Source of the DNA: CAIMZW01 sp037133095
Lineage (GTDB): Bacteria; Actinomycetota; Actinomycetes; Nanopelagicales; Nanopelagicaceae
Assembly (NCBI GenBank): GCA_037133095.1
Contig: JBAXOT010000015.1
Span: 1 to 39,348 of the forward strand
Length of the DNA: 39,348 nucleotides
Direction: 5' to 3'
Numbering within the stretch: the stretch's first letter is position 1; each line of letters starts with the position of its first letter. Below are positions 14,938-24,675 of the stretch, piece after piece. Made by a program: the position numbers and the translations under genes. The notes under the pieces were generated by a model. The model ran no database searches and was not told where the DNA came from. It worked only from the letters and a program-made list of their open reading frames with translations.

Positions 14938-17202
14938 ATGGAGTTCTCGGTGACAAATCTGGTCCAAGTAACAGGTTCCAACCTGGTTTACGTTTATGTT
15001 GTATTGGGTATTTCGCTGGTGGCATTGGCCATCGCTTACGCCCTTCGTGCTCAGGTTCTCGCTGCCAATGAAGGTACTGAGATGATGAAGACAATTGCCG
15101 AGGCGGTCCAAGAGGGCGCTGCGGCTTACCTCAACCGGCAATTTAAAACCTTATCTTTTTTTGTGGTGATTGTTTTTGGGCTGCTCTTCGCCCTACCGGG
15201 CGCGAGTGATATCCGCATCGGTCGTTCGATCTTCTTCTTGCTCGGCGCGCTTTTTTCGGCCGGCGTTGGCTATAACGGAATGTGGCTCGCGGTTCGCGCG
15301 AATGTTCGGGTTGCCGAAGCCGCTCGTCAGAATTCAGCTGCGAACGCGGTGCGAATCGCTTTCCGCACAGGTGGCGTCGTTGGAATGACCACCGTTGGTC
15401 TTGGCCTCTTGGGTGCATCACTGGTGGTTGTTATCTACCGCGAAAATGCACCGTCTGTACTAGAAGGTTTTGGTTTCGGTGCTGCCATGCTCGCGATGTT
15501 TATGCGCGTAGGTGGCGGAATTTTCACCAAGGCGGCAGATGTTGGTGCTGACTTGGTCGGAAAGGTAGAGCAAGGAATTCCAGAAGATGATCCTCGTAAC
15601 GCTGCGACCATTGCCGATAACGTCGGCGACAACGTCGGTGACTGCGCTGGAATGGCTGCCGATCTTTTTGAGTCATACGCCGTAACTCTTGTCGCTGCAC
15701 TTATTCTAGGTAAAGCTGGATTCGGTGATGCTGGTCTGATTTACCCACTGATCGTTCCTGCAATTGGCATCGTCACCGCGATCGTCGGTATTTTCGTTAC
15801 TCGATTGCGACCTTCTGATAAATCGGCAATGACGGCCATTAACCGTTCCTTCTTCCTATCCGCCCTTATTTCAGCAGTTCTCGTAGGTTTCGCGACGTTT
15901 ACCTATCTGCCTTCGTCACTCAAGCAGATGGCGGGTTTAACCACCGAAGCAGCTAATGTAAATGTGAATCCACGGGTCCTGGCCTATGGCGCAGTTCTTA
16001 TTGGAATCGTGCTCGCCGCTACAATTCAGGTTTTGACTGGCTTCTTTACTGAAGTTGGTCGTCGCCCAGTGAACGACGTTGCCGCATCTTCGAAAACCGG
16101 CGCTGCGACCGTCATCTTGGCTGGTATCGCTATTGGATTTGAATCTGCTGTTTACTCAGCACTGCTTATCGCCGCCGCGGTATTTGGCGCATTTTTACTT
16201 GGACATGGCTCCATCGTTCTATCTCTCTTCGCGGTGGCGCTTGCTGGAACTGGTTTATTAACCACAGTAGGTGTCATTGTTGCGATGGACACCTTCGGGC
16301 CGATTTCAGACAATGCCCAAGGTATTGCTGAGATGAGTGGCGATGTGAAAGGTGAAGGCGCACAAATCTTGACTTCACTTGACGCAGTTGGAAATACCAC
16401 CAAGGCGATTACTAAGGGCATCGCGATTGCCACTGCTGTATTAGCTGCTACTGCGCTCTTTGGTGCATTTACCGATGCAATTAAAAAGGCCGTTATTGAT
16501 TCAGGTAAGGCAATTACTGATCTGCAATTTAACGGTGTTCTTGATGTTGCCAACCCACGTAACTTGGTTGGTCTCATTATTGGCGCTGCCGTCGTCTTCA
16601 TGTTCTCCGGGTTGGCGATTAATGCGGTTTCCCGCGCTGCCGGTGCTGTGGTCGTCGAAGTTCGTAATCAGTTCCATCAGCACCCAGGCATCATGTTGGG
16701 TACTGAGAAGCCGGAATATGGTCGAGTTGTTGATATTTGTACTCGAGACTCACTGCGGGAATTGGCCACACCTGGCCTGCTCGCAGTCATGGCTCCGATT
16801 GCCGTCGGTTTCGGACTTGGTGTTGGTGCACTTGGCGCCTACCTAGCCGGGGCCATAGGTACCGGAACGTTGATGGCGGTCTTCTTGGCTAACTCAGGCG
16901 GCGCTTGGGATAACGCAAAGAAGATGGTCGAAGATGGCGTTTATGGCGGCAAGGGTTCAGATGCCCACGCAGCCACCATCATTGGTGACACCGTTGGTGA
17001 CCCATTCAAAGACACCGCAGGACCAGCAATTAACCCGTTGATCAAAGTTATGAACTTGGTTGGATTGCTCATCACTCCAGCGATCGTGGGCTTCTCTCTC
17101 AATGGTCATCACACCCAGAGCAAGTTGGTCGCACTTGTGGCAACCATCGTCATCGTGGGAGCACTCATCCGCAACCGCCGAGGTTCAACCGCAATCGCTT
17201 AA
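14938..17202 (+). CDS. hppA: membrane-bound proton-translocating pyrophosphatase, K+-independent type
   Basis: 754 residues from ATG 14938. The frame extends to a TTG at 14851, but that extension is polar and unlike the family. About 16 membrane helices are expected. Pyrophosphate-site motifs are DVGADLVGKVE (201-211), DDPRNAATIADNVGDNVGDCAG (217-238) and GDTVGDPFKDTAGPAINPL near the C-terminus. At the known K+ determinant the sequence is GNTTKAITKG with Lys489 and Thr492, the signature of K+-independent H+ pumps. It uses PPi hydrolysis to energise the membrane. It stands upstream of topA, as in Streptomyces. Confidence 0.96.
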   Translation: MEFSVTNLVQVTGSNLVYVYVVLGISLVALAIAYALRAQVLAANEGTEMMKTIAEAVQEGAAAYLNRQFKTLSFFVVIVFGLLFALPGASDIRIGRSIFFLLGALFSAGVGYNGMWLAVRANVRVAEAARQNSAANAVRIAFRTGGVVGMTTVGLGLLGASLVVVIYRENAPSVLEGFGFGAAMLAMFMRVGGGIFTKAADVGADLVGKVEQGIPEDDPRNAATIADNVGDNVGDCAGMAADLFESYAVTLVAALILGKAGFGDAGLIYPLIVPAIGIVTAIVGIFVTRLRPSDKSAMTAINRSFFLSALISAVLVGFATFTYLPSSLKQMAGLTTEAANVNVNPRVLAYGAVLIGIVLAATIQVLTGFFTEVGRRPVNDVAASSKTGAATVILAGIAIGFESAVYSALLIAAAVFGAFLLGHGSIVLSLFAVALAGTGLLTTVGVIVAMDTFGPISDNAQGIAEMSGDVKGEGAQILTSLDAVGNTTKAITKGIAIATAVLAATALFGAFTDAIKKAVIDSGKAITDLQFNGVLDVANPRNLVGLIIGAAVVFMFSGLAINAVSRAAGAVVVEVRNQFHQHPGIMLGTEKPEYGRVVDICTRDSLRELATPGLLAVMAPIAVGFGLGVGALGAYLAGAIGTGTLMAVFLANSGGAWDNAKKMVEDGVYGGKGSDAHAATIIGDTVGDPFKDTAGPAINPLIKVMNLVGLLITPAIVGFSLNGHHTQSKLVALVATIVIVGALIRNRRGSTAIA

Positions 17203-17232
17203 CGGGCGAACCGCAACGACGTAAGGACGAAT

Positions 17233-19962
17233 TTGGGTACAAAGTTAGTCATCGTGGAATCACCCGCGAAAGCCCGCAAAATCGGGGGCTTTCTCGGGGA
17301 TGACTATGTGGTCGAAGCTTCAGTCGGCCACATCCGCGATCTACCTCAAAGGGCAGCTGACATTCCAAAGGAATATAAAAAGGAAGCCTGGGCCAAAGAG
17401 GGAGTGAATGTAGATGAGGATTTTGCTCCGCTTTATGTAATTAATCCAGATAAAAAGAGCAAAGTCAGCGAACTAAAGGCTTTGATGAAGAACGCCGATG
17501 AGTTAATTTTGGCGACAGATGAGGACCGCGAAGGCGAAGCTATTGCGTGGCACTTAATCGAAGTACTCCGACCAAAAATTCCGATTCGACGCATGGTTTT
17601 TCATGAAATCACAAAAGAGGCAATTCAGAAGGCTGCCAATGAAACTCGAGATTTAGATTATCGATTAGTGGATGCCCAAGAAACTCGAAGGGTATTGGAT
17701 CGTCTTTACGGATATCGACTCTCACCTGTGCTGTGGAAGAAAGTCATGCCGCGGATTTCGGCGGGCCGAGTTCAATCAGTGGCAACGCGACTAATTGTGG
17801 AACGCGAACGCGAACGAATGGCTTTTATTTCTTCGCACTGGTGGGACCTGAGCGCCGATTGCCAGGCTGGATTTAAAGCTCGTTTACTTTCGGTATCGGG
17901 TAAGCGAGTAGCCGCAACCGCCGACTTTGATTCCATGGGAGCGATAAAAGAGAAGTCGCTAGAGAATATTTTATTGCTTGATGAAGTAGCCGCCAAAGCT
18001 CTCGTTGCTTCTTTGTTGGGTACTTCTTTAACCGTAAAAAGTACGGACGAATCTCCGCGCACTGAACGACCAAAGGCGCCTTTCACTACCTCCACTATGC
18101 AACAAGATGCCGGTTCCAGATTAGGTTGGGGCGCCCAACTAACTATGCGGGTGGCACAACGGCTCTACGAAAACGGGTATATCACCTATATGCGTACCGA
18201 CTCGGTGACGCTCTCGCAATCTGCCATTTCAGCGGCGCGCAGTGCGGCAAAAGCGCTATATGGCGCAGACTTTGTGCCGACTTCGCCTCGCGTTTACGAA
18301 GGCAAAACCAAGAATGCCCAGGAAGCTCATGAAGCCATTCGTCCAGCCGGCGACACTTTTCGAACTCCCGGGGAACTCGCGCCGGAACTTTCGCGCGATG
18401 AATTTGCTCTCTATGACCTAATTTGGAAGCGCACGATTGCTTCACAAATGTCTGACGCAAAGAAATTACAAATGCGCGTTGATTTTGATGTGGAAACATC
18501 GGATAAAAAGTCCGTTATTTTTCGGGCAAACGGCTCTGTCACCACTTTCGCTGGATTTCTCGCTGCTTATGAAGAAATTAACGATGATAAGCCTGACGAA
18601 GATGATGAATCCAAGAAATTGCCGGCGATGCGCGTTGGTGAGTCAATGGCAGTCTCGCACTATTCTTGCGAAGGCCACGAAACCAAGCCACCAGCTCGGT
18701 ACACCGAACCGACGCTAGTTAAGAAACTGGAAGAGTTGGGGATTGGTCGCCCATCAACATTCGCATCTATCATCTCCACAATCCAAGATCGCGGCTATGT
18801 TGCAAAGCGCGGCCGGGCTCTAGTCCCAACATATTTAGCCTTTTCAGTAACAGGCCTTCTAGAACAACATTTTTCGAAACTCATTGACTACGAATTCACT
18901 GCGTCCATGGAAGAAGATCTCGATCGAATCGCCAATGGTGAAGAAGATCGGGTTGCTTGGCTTAAACGCTTCTTCTTCGGCAGTGAAAATAATCCTGGCT
19001 TGCAAGACCTCGCTTCAGATCTTGGCGCTATTGACGCACAAGAAATCAACACCATGAAAATTGGCGACGGAATTGAAATTCGTGTCGGTCGATTTGGCGC
19101 GTATCTTCAGCAGGGTGACGGAGAAAGTCGAAAGTTTGCCAATATTCCAGAGGCATTAGCACCTGATGAGTTAACACTGGAACTCGCGCAACAACTGTTG
19201 TCGCAACCATCCGGCGAGCGTCAACTGGGAATCGATCCCGAGACCGAACTCGCGGTTATTGCAAAATCTGGTCGGTACGGTCCCTATGTAACAGAAGTCC
19301 TCCCAGAAGGTGCAAAAAAATCTGCTAAGCCAAAGACCGCATCGTTACTTTCCACAATGTCGCTCGACACCATCGACATTGATGACGCCTTAAAGCTGCT
19401 GTCGTTACCTCGCACTCTCGGCGATTATGAAGGTGAGGCAATTACCGTTCAAAATGGTCGTTATGGTCCCTATCTTTCGCGAGGCGCCGATTCTCGAACC
19501 CTCACTTCCGAAGATCAACTTTTCTCGATTACCTTTGATGAAGCCATCTCTATCTATAAGGAACCAAAAGTTCGACGCCGTGGCGTGGCAAAGCCACCAT
19601 TAAAAGATCTGGGGATCGATCCCGGCAGTGGAAAACCGGTCTTGGTTAAAGATGGTCGCTTTGGCATCTATATAACTGATGGCGAGACAAACGCGACCTT
19701 ACGTCGAGGTGACTCGGTCGAATTTTTGACTCTCGAACGTGGTTTGGAGTTGTTAGCTGGTCGGCGCGCATGGGAAGCAGAAAACGGTGGCGCACCACGT
19801 GCCAAGAAGGTGGCAAAAAAGGTGGCCAAGAAAAGCGCCAGCAAGAGCACGAAGAAAGCCCCAAGTTTGACGAAGAACATCGTTAAGGCGACAGGTGCTG
19901 CGAAGGTGAAGAAGAAGGCTGCCACTGGGCGGGGAAAAACCGAAAAGTCAGTTGCCCTCTAG
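17233..19962 (+). CDS. topA: DNA topoisomerase I
   Basis: 909 residues. The Toprim domain begins KLVIVESPAKARKIGGFLG and includes ATDEDREGEAIAWH. The active-site Tyr319 lies in YITYMRTDSVTLS. After the type IA core (to about 600) come repeated non-zinc C-terminal domains of the form GRYGPY (three or four copies with GIDPET or GIDPGSG), typical of actinobacteria, then a Lys/Ala-rich basic tail of about 55 residues (AKKVAKKVAKK and similar). It relaxes negative supercoils. The start is TTG 17233, 9 nt after AAGGACG. Its TAG stop forms the first bases of a -10-like hexamer for the next gene. Confidence 0.97.
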   Translation: MGTKLVIVESPAKARKIGGFLGDDYVVEASVGHIRDLPQRAADIPKEYKKEAWAKEGVNVDEDFAPLYVINPDKKSKVSELKALMKNADELILATDEDREGEAIAWHLIEVLRPKIPIRRMVFHEITKEAIQKAANETRDLDYRLVDAQETRRVLDRLYGYRLSPVLWKKVMPRISAGRVQSVATRLIVERERERMAFISSHWWDLSADCQAGFKARLLSVSGKRVAATADFDSMGAIKEKSLENILLLDEVAAKALVASLLGTSLTVKSTDESPRTERPKAPFTTSTMQQDAGSRLGWGAQLTMRVAQRLYENGYITYMRTDSVTLSQSAISAARSAAKALYGADFVPTSPRVYEGKTKNAQEAHEAIRPAGDTFRTPGELAPELSRDEFALYDLIWKRTIASQMSDAKKLQMRVDFDVETSDKKSVIFRANGSVTTFAGFLAAYEEINDDKPDEDDESKKLPAMRVGESMAVSHYSCEGHETKPPARYTEPTLVKKLEELGIGRPSTFASIISTIQDRGYVAKRGRALVPTYLAFSVTGLLEQHFSKLIDYEFTASMEEDLDRIANGEEDRVAWLKRFFFGSENNPGLQDLASDLGAIDAQEINTMKIGDGIEIRVGRFGAYLQQGDGESRKFANIPEALAPDELTLELAQQLLSQPSGERQLGIDPETELAVIAKSGRYGPYVTEVLPEGAKKSAKPKTASLLSTMSLDTIDIDDALKLLSLPRTLGDYEGEAITVQNGRYGPYLSRGADSRTLTSEDQLFSITFDEAISIYKEPKVRRRGVAKPPLKDLGIDPGSGKPVLVKDGRFGIYITDGETNATLRRGDSVEFLTLERGLELLAGRRAWEAENGGAPRAKKVAKKVAKKSASKSTKKAPSLTKNIVKATGAAKVKKKAATGRGKTEKSVAL

Positions 19963-19965
19963 GCT
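19960..19965 (+). promoter_or_regulatory. -10 hexamer TAGGCT on the topA stop codon
   Basis: The topA stop TAG is the first half of TAGGCT, which ends 6 nt before the ATG of the MFS-Tmk gene. There is no ribosome site in the 9-nt gap. Inferred leaderless internal promoter. Confidence 0.5.
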
Positions 19966-19971
19966 TGCCCC

Positions 19972-22008
19972 ATGTCTCAATCGCTGCCCTACCCTGGAGC
20001 CCCGGCATCTTCTGAGAGCCGAAGCGTTCTAGCGATTCCTGCCTTCCGCAAGCTCTGGAATTCCATGGCATTCTCGTCATTTGGCGATTGGCTCGGCTTG
20101 CTGGCAACTACAGCGCTGGCTCAAGAGCTATCGGGAGGCAGTTACACCAAGGCAAACTTCGCGATTGCTGGCGTCTTTATTGTTCGCTTACTTCCTGCCG
20201 TTCTGCTTGGCCCACTGGCCGGTGTCATTGCAGATCGCTTCGATCGGCGACGCCTGATGATTGTCTGCGACATCCTGCGATTTGGGCTCTACCTTTCGAT
20301 TCCATTGGTTGGAAATTACTTCTGGCTCTACACCGCAACCGTTTTGGTGGAATCAGTGACCCTTTTTTGGTCACCCGCAAAAGAAGCTTCGGTCCCCAAT
20401 TTGGTGCCAAAAAATAAGTTAGAGAGTGCAAATCAAGTTACCTTGCTCGCTTCTTACGGAACGGCTCCGTTGGCCGCTTTGGTCTTCTCGCTCTTGGCAC
20501 TTTTTGCACGAGGTGTAACTGATCTCTTCTCAACCCGTTATGCCTCCTCGGCAGATATGGCCTTATACATAGATGCGCTCTCTTTTCTCTACACCGCTTA
20601 CATCGTCTATCAATTGCGGGAAATTCCTAAGGGACCGGCCACTAAAGGAGCAGCCAATGAAAACATTGGCAAGGCGCTGATTGAAGGTTTTAAGTTCGTC
20701 AATGACTCAAAGGTAATTCGTGGTCTGATCTTTGGGATGTTGGGTGCGTTCTTTGCAGCCGGGGCCGTTATTGGTCTTGCCAGGACATTCGTGGGCGACT
20801 TAAAGGCTGGCGACGCCGCATATGGCATTCTCTTTGGCTCAATTTTTACTGGTCTGGCGCTGGGCATTTCGCTCGGACCTAAAATTTTCAGCCAGTTCTC
20901 ACGGCGAAGACTTTTTGGCGCCGCGTTGACCATCTCCTCTTTCTTTCTTGTGCTTCTTGCCTTGGTCTCCAACTTGGTGCTTGCCATCGGTATAACGGTT
21001 TTCTTAGGTGCCTTTGCCGGCGTCTCTTGGGTGACCGGATTCACGATGCTCGGTTTAGAAGTTGAAGACGAGGTTCGGGGTCGTACCTTCGCTTTCGTGC
21101 AATCCCTCATCAGAATTTCACTCGTTCTGGTTCTCGCTATTGCGCCTTTGATTGCGGCCAGTATTGGTCGGCACTCCTTTAAATTTCGAGATGTGGTTTT
21201 CTCGTACAACGGCGCTGCTTTCACCATGTTCTTTGCTGGAATAATTGGCATCGTGGTCGGAGTGATCTCCTACCGCCAGATGAGGGACCGACCAAAAGTT
21301 TCACTCTGGTCCGATGTGCTATCGGCATTTCGCGGCGAACTTGGTGGAATAACAGGGGCTACGCGAGCCGATCTATTTATCTCATTTGAAGGCGGCGAAG
21401 GTTCCGGAAAATCTACCCAGACAGAACTTTTGAAGAGTTACTTGGAGACGATCGGCGAAACCGTCCTTCTGACTCGCGAACCAGGTGGCACAGTTCTTGG
21501 GCAGAAATTGCGGGAAATCTTGCTTGCTCATGAAACCGGCGCAATCTCACCTCGTGCTGAAGCTCTCTTATATGCCGCAGATCGAGCCCACCATGTTTTC
21601 TCACTAATTAAGCCAGCGCTAGAAAATGGCAGCGCCGTCATCAGCGATCGATACTTGGATTCTTCGATTGCATACCAAGGCGCGGGGCGCATTTTGCAAC
21701 CGGCCGAAGTGGCTCGGATATCCCGATGGGCAACTGAAACATTGACCCCAACACTGACAATTATTCTCGATCTGCCGGCGGAAGTTGGCTTGGCGCGGCT
21801 TGATTCGCAAGATCGACTCGAGGCAGAACCATTAGCCTTTCATGAACGAGTTCGGCAGGAATTTCTCAACTTGGCCAATGTCGATCCGGAGCGATATTTC
21901 GTGGTCAATGCATTACAGACCCGCGAGCAAATTCATACTCAGATTGTCGATCGAGTTTCTAAACTTTCGGCGTTAAAAATTAACCGTAAAGCGAAACGAT
22001 CCCGCTGA
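19972..22008 (+). CDS. tmk: MFS transporter-thymidylate kinase fusion
   Basis: 678 residues in one continuous frame. Residues about 20-440 form a 12-helix major facilitator of the EntS/MFS_3 type (LLGPLAGVIADRFDRRRLM between helices). Residues about 467-670 are a complete dTMP kinase with P-loop FEGGEGSGKST (472-482), LLTREPGGT, DRYLDSSIAYQGAGR and LDSQDRLEAEPLAFHERVR. The kinase makes dTDP from dTMP, here probably tethered at the inner membrane face. The transported substrate is unknown. As I recall, the same fusion and gene order exist in Streptomyces (topA-tmk-holB). No separate start is apparent at the domain junction. Confidence 0.93.
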   Translation: MSQSLPYPGAPASSESRSVLAIPAFRKLWNSMAFSSFGDWLGLLATTALAQELSGGSYTKANFAIAGVFIVRLLPAVLLGPLAGVIADRFDRRRLMIVCDILRFGLYLSIPLVGNYFWLYTATVLVESVTLFWSPAKEASVPNLVPKNKLESANQVTLLASYGTAPLAALVFSLLALFARGVTDLFSTRYASSADMALYIDALSFLYTAYIVYQLREIPKGPATKGAANENIGKALIEGFKFVNDSKVIRGLIFGMLGAFFAAGAVIGLARTFVGDLKAGDAAYGILFGSIFTGLALGISLGPKIFSQFSRRRLFGAALTISSFFLVLLALVSNLVLAIGITVFLGAFAGVSWVTGFTMLGLEVEDEVRGRTFAFVQSLIRISLVLVLAIAPLIAASIGRHSFKFRDVVFSYNGAAFTMFFAGIIGIVVGVISYRQMRDRPKVSLWSDVLSAFRGELGGITGATRADLFISFEGGEGSGKSTQTELLKSYLETIGETVLLTREPGGTVLGQKLREILLAHETGAISPRAEALLYAADRAHHVFSLIKPALENGSAVISDRYLDSSIAYQGAGRILQPAEVARISRWATETLTPTLTIILDLPAEVGLARLDSQDRLEAEPLAFHERVRQEFLNLANVDPERYFVVNALQTREQIHTQIVDRVSKLSALKINRKAKRSR

Positions 22009-22013
22009 CGTTC

Positions 22014-23168
22014 ATGTTTGAGGTATTCGATTCACTTATTGATCAAGACCAGGTTGTCGCTGTTCTCACAGAGGCAGTTATTGCAGCTCGAGATAGTTCC
22101 GATGAATCGCAAAATATGACTCATGCCTGGTTATTTACCGGTCCACCGGGATCGGGTCGCTCCAACACCGCCCTGGCTTTTGCCGCCGCGCTTGTGTGTC
22201 CGGATGCAGGTTGCGGAAATTGTGTAAATTGCCGGACCGCCTTGACTGGAACTCATGCTGACATTGAATTACTTCGAACCGAAGGTCTTTCCATCAAGAT
22301 CGACGAGATTAGAGAACTCATAACTCGCGCCGCCTGGTCGCCGTCGGTTGCGACATATCGGGTCATCGTGATTGAAGATGCGGATCGGCTGACCGAGTCA
22401 GCCGCGAATGCTTTGTTGAAAGGCATTGAAGAGCCGGGGACGCGCACGGTCTGGTTGTTGTGCGCACCAACTCTTACTGATGTTTTACCGACGATACGCT
22501 CGCGAACCCGAAATCTTGTCCTTAGAACTCCATCAGTAACTGCCGTGGCACACCTTCTCGAGCGCGAGGGAGTGCCATCAACGCAGGCACTTTTCGTGGC
22601 GCGAATATCCCAAGGACATGTTGGTAGAGCGCGAGCGTTGGCAACTAACCCCCAATCGCGCGAACACCGGGCAGCCATATTGAAGTTCCCGCTTGCAATT
22701 ACGGATATCGCTTCGGCGTTTAGGGCAGCCCAACTGCTGGTCGATGCCGCTAAAAAAGAGGCCGAAGGTGAATCTGAACGTCGCGATGCACAGGAGACGG
22801 GGCAGTTAAAAGAGGCGTGGGGGCAGCAAGGATCAAAGTTGGCGGCAGGTGGCTCGAAGGCGGTAAAGGATCTAGAGAAAGAGCAGAAATCTCGTTCAAC
22901 AAGAATGGTCCGAGATTATCTGGATCGCGCACTCTTAGATCTAGCCACCCTCTATCGAGATGTTGTCATGGCTCAAACCCAAGGCATTGTCTTAGCCGAC
23001 GTGGCAATAAATTTGGATTTGTTGGATGAAATCACGCAATTAGCCCAGCGAACGACCGCGGAATCTACTCTTCGCCGGATTGAAGCGATCATGCAGGCAC
23101 GAACCAATCTTTCCCGAAATTCCAACTCGTTATTAACTATCGAAGCGTTGATGGTGGCCTTGAAATGA
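22014..23168 (+). CDS. holB: DNA polymerase III delta' subunit
   Basis: 384 residues. This is a clamp-loader subunit with an AAA+ fold. The P-loop is GPPGSGRSNTA (residues 43-53) with Arg in place of the catalytic Lys, as expected for a non-hydrolysing delta' subunit. Four Cys at 62, 67, 70 and 73 form the zinc module, and NALLKGIEEPGTRTVWLLC and LPTIRSRTRNL follow. A charged Glu/Lys/Gln-rich linker lies around residues 245-295. It begins 5 nt after the tmk fusion and overlaps the next gene in ATGA, so it belongs to the topA-tmk-holB block. Confidence 0.94.
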   Translation: MFEVFDSLIDQDQVVAVLTEAVIAARDSSDESQNMTHAWLFTGPPGSGRSNTALAFAAALVCPDAGCGNCVNCRTALTGTHADIELLRTEGLSIKIDEIRELITRAAWSPSVATYRVIVIEDADRLTESAANALLKGIEEPGTRTVWLLCAPTLTDVLPTIRSRTRNLVLRTPSVTAVAHLLEREGVPSTQALFVARISQGHVGRARALATNPQSREHRAAILKFPLAITDIASAFRAAQLLVDAAKKEAEGESERRDAQETGQLKEAWGQQGSKLAAGGSKAVKDLEKEQKSRSTRMVRDYLDRALLDLATLYRDVVMAQTQGIVLADVAINLDLLDEITQLAQRTTAESTLRRIEAIMQARTNLSRNSNSLLTIEALMVALK

Positions 23169-24625
23169 AGCGTCGCCTCTATGTAATTCTCTTAGTCGTG
23201 GTTTTGGCAGTTGGTTCATTTCCCACTTATCTTCATCTTCATTCAAACTCTTGGAATATTCAGAAGTTCCAAAGCCAGCACTTGAACTGGAAGTCCTGCT
23301 ATACCTCTTTGGAGTGCACCACCTTGGTTGTTCCCGTGGATTACAACAAGATAGATGACCAAGTTTTTCACTTACAAGTTCTCCGTCATAAAGCGTCTAA
23401 CACGAAAAATTATTTGGGCGCGATTGTGGTTAACCCAGGAGGACCTGGGGGATCTGGCGTGGATTACGCCTGGGATGCGGAAAATATTGTTTCCACCGCG
23501 ATCTCCTCTCGATTCGATATCGTGGGATTTGACCCTCGCGGTGTAAACACTTCAGAGCCGCTGCGCTGCTTGAGTGACAAGCAAGAAGATATTTACATTG
23601 CCAATGATGGCAAGGCGCAGACTCCCAAGGAAATTAATGCAATGGTATCGACGGCAAAGTTTTTTGCTACAACTTGTGCGGCGAAGGCTGGAAACCGGTT
23701 AGGACATTACAGCACGTTGGAAACTGCGAAAGATATGGAGTTGCTGCGAATTGCTCTCGGCCAACCAAAACTCAATTACTTGGGTAAGAGTTATGGCACT
23801 TTTCTTGGGACGCTTTATGCCGCTCTGTATCCAGAGTCGATGGGGCGCTTTGTTTTGGATGGCGCGATAGATCCGAATGCTTCCGTCAGCGACCAAAACT
23901 TGATTCAAGCGGTTGGGTTCGATCAAGACTTGAAGGATTTTGTGAAGCAAGACAAGAGATTTTCCATTGCTAAAATATTAACGCTGATCGATTTTGCCGC
24001 GACTAATCACTTGGCAACCACCAATCATCGAATTGCAACTCCAGCACTTGTCGTCACCGGCATTGCCTCATCACTCTATGACCCATCATCCGGCTGGCCA
24101 GAATTGTCGAAAGCCCTGGATCAGGCAATCAGCCAGAAGAACCCAACCAAATTGCTGGCGTTGGCAGACGAGTATGACGGCCGGGATTCCAGCGGGCACT
24201 ATGTTGATAATCAGAGTGATATATCTCAGGTCATTAATTGCCTAGATTGGACGGATCCACGCTCCCTGGCGGAAATCTCCGCCGATCAAGCCAGGTACGC
24301 GCTGGCTGCGCCAATCTTCGGACCCTTCCTTACCTATGCCGGATTAACCTGTCATTATTGGCAAACCCCTCCAGTTCGATCTCCGGTTTCACTACGCTCT
24401 TTGGTGACCCCACCGCTGCTCGTGATAGGCGTTACTCGCGATCCCGCCACTCCATACGCTTGGGCGGTCAGCCTTCATAAAGAGCTGCTCAACTCGCAAC
24501 TGCTCACCTTCGATGGCGACGGCCACACCGGCCACAATCGCGGAAACACCTGTATCGACAGCGTGGTCGACCACTATTTTCTGACCGGGCAAATTCCAAA
24601 AAAATCTTTGTTTTGTTCGGCGTAG
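23165..24625 (+). CDS. TAP-like alpha/beta-hydrolase, exported peptidase
   Basis: 486 residues with an N-terminal signal or anchor helix (about 4-24, no lipobox). The oxyanion-side motif is VVNPGGPGGSGVDY, the nucleophile is Ser209 in GKSYGTFLG, and VLDGAIDPN follows. The C-terminal TAP-like domain has PPLLVIGVTRDPATPYAWA (acid) and DGDGHTGHNRG (His). It matches the actinobacterial tripeptidyl-aminopeptidase family, secreted or membrane-attached enzymes that trim peptides. The start overlaps the holB stop by 4 nt, so the two are translationally coupled. The same neighbour is present in Streptomyces as far as I recall. Confidence 0.9.
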   Translation: MKRRLYVILLVVVLAVGSFPTYLHLHSNSWNIQKFQSQHLNWKSCYTSLECTTLVVPVDYNKIDDQVFHLQVLRHKASNTKNYLGAIVVNPGGPGGSGVDYAWDAENIVSTAISSRFDIVGFDPRGVNTSEPLRCLSDKQEDIYIANDGKAQTPKEINAMVSTAKFFATTCAAKAGNRLGHYSTLETAKDMELLRIALGQPKLNYLGKSYGTFLGTLYAALYPESMGRFVLDGAIDPNASVSDQNLIQAVGFDQDLKDFVKQDKRFSIAKILTLIDFAATNHLATTNHRIATPALVVTGIASSLYDPSSGWPELSKALDQAISQKNPTKLLALADEYDGRDSSGHYVDNQSDISQVINCLDWTDPRSLAEISADQARYALAAPIFGPFLTYAGLTCHYWQTPPVRSPVSLRSLVTPPLLVIGVTRDPATPYAWAVSLHKELLNSQLLTFDGDGHTGHNRGNTCIDSVVDHYFLTGQIPKKSLFCSA

Positions 24626-24675
24626 AAGTCCGTTTTTGGTAAAAAGCACTGTCACACATAGGGCAAGATTTACTC

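Noticed and set aside
22140..22180. Broken P-loop in HolB as a pseudogene sign
   Set aside because: Arg in place of Lys is normal for delta' subunits, which do not need to hydrolyse ATP; the rest of the protein is intact.
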